In this document: piece by piece, positions 13,163 through 15,092 of the stretch
Numbering within the stretch: the stretch's first letter is position 1
Layout of the letters: each line of letters begins with the position of its first letter
Assembly (NCBI GenBank): GCA_030019485.1
Contig: JASEEW010000022.1
Location: 1 to 15,092 of the forward strand
Source: Thermoplasmatales archaeon
GTDB lineage: Archaea > Thermoplasmatota > JASEFT01 > JAUWIS01
Length of the DNA stretch: 15,092 nucleotides
Direction: 5' to 3'
Notes under the pieces: model-generated
What the model was told of the DNA's origin: nothing
Seen by the model: only the letters and a program-made list of their open reading frames with translations
The model's database searches: none
Made by a program: the position numbers and the translations under genes

Positions 13163-13948
13163 TCACTTTTTAGACAGCAAACCGTACAGCAAAATAATCA
13201 GGAAAATAATTATGCTGCAGATTCCTATGAAGGCTGATACGTTGTATGTTGTGTAATACGGCTCCACACCTGATAGTGTTTCTGTGATTAGATAAAGACG
13301 GTATCCGAAACCAATGAATATAATGCCGGCAATCATGCCGAGTGTTCCGAGAATGATGCACAGCGCATGCAGGAACTCCTTTTTGCTTGTCCCTGAAACT
13401 ATCATAAGGATAAGACCAGCAATTATCCAGAAGCCTCCTGCCAGAATGGATATGTTGTAAGGCGCGGGAGATGGTGGATAGTCTTTTATTGTGTTGTAAA
13501 GATATGCGCCCAAACCAGCAAGTATGATTCCGAAAAGTATTGGAATAACACCTATTAATATGCTGATTTTTTTTCTTCTGATGTTTTTCAGTTCAGTGAG
13601 GCGTGTTTTCATTTTAGGAACTGCCGGTATTGGCTCAAGTGTTGGAACAGGCTGGGCTTCAGGAGGAGGTGCAGGAATGGGTTTAACTGCTGGAGCAGGC
13701 CGTAGTTCAGGAGGAGGTGGTGGTAGGGGCTCAAGAACCGGGATTTTTTCCTTTGCCCTTATCACCTCTATCCTTGGCTCCTCAAACATTGCTCTTTCTA
13801 ATTTTATTCCGGAAAAAGGACATCGCAATGCAACCTTTTTATTCAGCCGCATACAGATTCTGCACAGTTTTGGTTCAGGTCTTGTTTTGCACGGCTTTGA
13901 AGGTAAATTGTCCAAAAATTTTCTCAGTGTATCTGTTTCATTGCTCAT
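13163..13948 (-). CDS. membrane protein with N-terminal cysteine cluster and Pro-rich linker
   Basis: I do not recognise this 261-residue protein as a named family. Its N-terminus has four cysteines (C20, C29, C32, C43, in KLCRICMRLNK and LRCPFSG) that could form a zinc ribbon-like knuckle. Residues about 68-112 are a proline-rich linker with repeated PAP, PPP and EPIP units. The C-terminal half has four hydrophobic helices (about 128-151, 166-186, 195-218, 237-257), in pairs separated by short loops rich in Tyr and Pro. The cytoplasmic or external side of the cysteine cluster cannot be fixed; positive residues before the first helix (KNIRRKK) argue for a cytoplasmic N-terminus. It follows the TPR-GTPase gene on the same strand after 40 bases and may be its partner at the membrane. 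Confidence 0.7.
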   Translation of the reverse strand: MSNETDTLRKFLDNLPSKPCKTRPEPKLCRICMRLNKKVALRCPFSGIKLERAMFEEPRIEVIRAKEKIPVLEPLPPPPPELRPAPAVKPIPAPPPEAQPVPTLEPIPAVPKMKTRLTELKNIRRKKISILIGVIPILFGIILAGLGAYLYNTIKDYPPSPAPYNISILAGGFWIIAGLILMIVSGTSKKEFLHALCIILGTLGMIAGIIFIGFGYRLYLITETLSGVEPYYTTYNVSAFIGICSIIIFLIILLYGLLSKK

Positions 13949-13988
13949 TAAAAAATGTAACTTAATATGAACATATAGAACTTTCGGT

Positions 13989-14945
13989 TTAAATTTTGTT
14001 TTCCTTCAGTAATAATTTACTGATGGTAATGAATGCGTCTTCAACGTTTTTACCCACCTTTGCAGATGTGAAAAAGTATGGGGCATTGAATTCTGATGCA
14101 ACCTTTTTTATTTCTGACTCACTGATCTCCCTGTTAGGCAGGTCTATTTTGTTTGCAAGGAAAACCAGTGGGATTTTACCTGTAACCTTAAAAACAGCAT
14201 TCACCCAGTTTGGGATGCTTTCAAGTGTCTCCTTCGCTGTAACATCACATACGACAATTGTGGCATCCGCACCCTTGTAATATCTTGAATGAACACTGCT
14301 CACCTTTTTCTGTCCTTCAATATCCCATATCATCAGTACAATCTCTGTGTCATGTGTTTCCTCTTTTATATTTACAACCTTTTTTGTGATTTTCGCACCA
14401 ATTGTGGATAAATATTTGTTATCAAATATGTCATAAACATATCTTCTTATCAGGCTTGTTTTTCCCACAGCAGGGTCACCAACAAGGCATATCTTTTTCG
14501 TTATTCTTTTCGTTTTTTTCATCGGAATACCCTTTTTTATTTCTTCTATTCTCCTCCTGCATTTTTCTGCCTCATCAAACCTGTGAATTTTTGAAAGTAC
14601 AAGGGCTTTTGTAGCCCAAACCTCCTCATTCTCAGGGTCTATTTCTGTTATATGTTCAAGGCATTCAAGGGCTTCATCATATTTATTTTCCATTAATAAT
14701 GCTGCCTCTTTTCCCTTCCATGCCGTTATGTATTCTTCATTGACTTCTGTTGCCTTTGTAAAACATTCGATTGCCTCATCAATTTTCCCAAGAATCAGCA
14801 GTACATTCCCTTTTTCATTCCATGCCTCAGCATATTCCGGGTTGAACCTTATAGCCCTATTAAAACATTTAATCGCATCCTCATACTTTTTTGCCTGGAT
14901 AAGTACTTTGCCTTTAGTCAGGGATGCTATTTCATCCTCACCCAT
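13989..14945 (-). CDS. TPR-Ras-like small GTPase fusion
   Basis: This 318-residue protein joins four TPR units (about 8-41, 42-75, 76-109, 110-138) to a Ras/Rab-type GTPase domain (148-315). All G motifs are present: G1 GDPAVGKTS (156-164), G2 Thr 181 in LSTIGAK, G3 WDIEGQ (207-212, with the catalytic Gln), G4 NKID (265-268), and G5 TSAK (293-296). There is no C-terminal prenylation cysteine (it ends LLLKENKI), so membrane contact would need a partner. The TPRs presumably bind a protein and the GTPase switches that binding. A strong ribosome binding site GGGGGAG precedes the ATG at 14945. The membrane protein gene follows on the same strand. Confidence 0.9.
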   Translation of the reverse strand: MGEDEIASLTKGKVLIQAKKYEDAIKCFNRAIRFNPEYAEAWNEKGNVLLILGKIDEAIECFTKATEVNEEYITAWKGKEAALLMENKYDEALECLEHITEIDPENEEVWATKALVLSKIHRFDEAEKCRRRIEEIKKGIPMKKTKRITKKICLVGDPAVGKTSLIRRYVYDIFDNKYLSTIGAKITKKVVNIKEETHDTEIVLMIWDIEGQKKVSSVHSRYYKGADATIVVCDVTAKETLESIPNWVNAVFKVTGKIPLVFLANKIDLPNREISESEIKKVASEFNAPYFFTSAKVGKNVEDAFITISKLLLKENKI

Positions 14946-14950
14946 TTTTC

Positions 14951-14957
14951 TCCCCCA
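14951..14957 (-). promoter_or_regulatory. ribosome binding site of the TPR-GTPase gene
   Basis: On the minus strand GGGGGAG lies five bases before the ATG at 14945, one of the clearest Shine-Dalgarno sites in the window. Confidence 0.65.
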
Positions 14958-14982
14958 ATATAGTTTCTTAATTGTTTTTTTG

Positions 14983-14992
14983 GTATTTAAAA
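14983..14992. promoter_or_regulatory. shared TATA-like box, divergent promoter
   Basis: GTATTTAAAA on the plus strand reads TTTTAAATAC on the minus strand, so one symmetric AT element can serve both the TPR-GTPase gene (start about 40 bases away) and the gene beginning at 15065. Both would then have short leaders carrying ribosome binding sites. Confidence 0.4.
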
Positions 14993-15037
14993 TAATTGGT
15001 TAAACAGGCGTTGTCCGAAAAGGTAAAGAGGGAGTAA

Positions 15038-15061
15038 TCCCATTTCCTACATGGGGTGGGA
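15038..15061 (+). promoter_or_regulatory. hairpin covering a ribosome binding site
   Basis: TCCCATTTC pairs with GGGGTGGGA (nine pairs, three of them G-U) around the loop CTACAT. The right arm is the Shine-Dalgarno sequence of the gene that starts four bases later, so the folded leader would hide it. Confidence 0.45.
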
Positions 15062-15064
15062 AGA

Positions 15065-15092
15065 ATGACAGAAAAGAAAAAAGACAGAAATT
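15065..15092 (+). CDS. start of an unidentified gene, cut by the window end
   Basis: Only MTEKKKDRN can be read. The call rests on the strong ribosome binding site GGGGTGGG four bases upstream, the ATG, and a TATA-like box about 75 bases before the start. Nothing can be said of function. Confidence 0.5.

Noticed and set aside
13524..13970. Plus-strand Gly/Ser-rich frame opposite the Pro-rich membrane protein
   Set aside because: The glycine-rich stretch is simply the complement of the proline codons on the other strand.

Overview
This window looks like a chromosomal segment of an archaeon, probably of euryarchaeal or related affiliation. The information-processing genes are archaeal in type: a 125-residue aIF5A with a hypusination loop, a ProRS with the archaeal/eukaryotic-type C-terminus, a KaiC-like ATPase, and a Ras-like GTPase fused to TPRs. 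Many genes are short, closely packed and preceded by TATA-like boxes about 25 bases before the start codon, which suggests leaderless transcripts. The DNA is AT-rich. I do not assign a genus.

Left part (1-1938): a GNAT acetyltransferase gene has been broken by a complete 1486-bp insertion sequence (350-1835). The element has 12-bp perfect terminal repeats, a 7-bp target duplication, a DDE transposase and a small overlapping DUF2080-type protein. Removing the element and one target copy restores the GNAT frame exactly. The GNAT C-terminus is also lost, at the left edge, next to a hairpin that may be the end of another element.

Middle (1931-6708): agmatinase and aIF5A lie in the same direction and are linked through polyamine and hypusine metabolism. 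Divergent from aIF5A are an inositol-monophosphatase/FBPase-type phosphatase, an NAD kinase and a JAMM metalloprotease. A TnpB (IS200/IS605-type) element sits in antisense orientation exactly between the last two.

Right part (6705-15092): a KaiC-like ATPase and a radical SAM/HhH protein form a minus-strand operon, divergent from a large GT-C-like membrane protein. Then come prolyl-tRNA synthetase and an acylphosphatase carrying a long coiled-coil tail. Behind it lies a second, synonymously diverged copy of the last 20 codons of proS and a strongly structured 64-base inverted repeat. On the minus strand follow a TPR-Ras GTPase and a zinc-finger-like four-helix membrane protein. A new gene with a hairpin-covered ribosome binding site begins at the right edge.

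Three intergenic spots (2871-2914, 4103-4186, 10818-10878) carry members of one dispersed repeat family built from TAGTTAG-like words, two of them as imperfect palindromes. No stretch over 300 bases lacks a gene or mobile element. I saw no tRNA, rRNA or CRISPR array.
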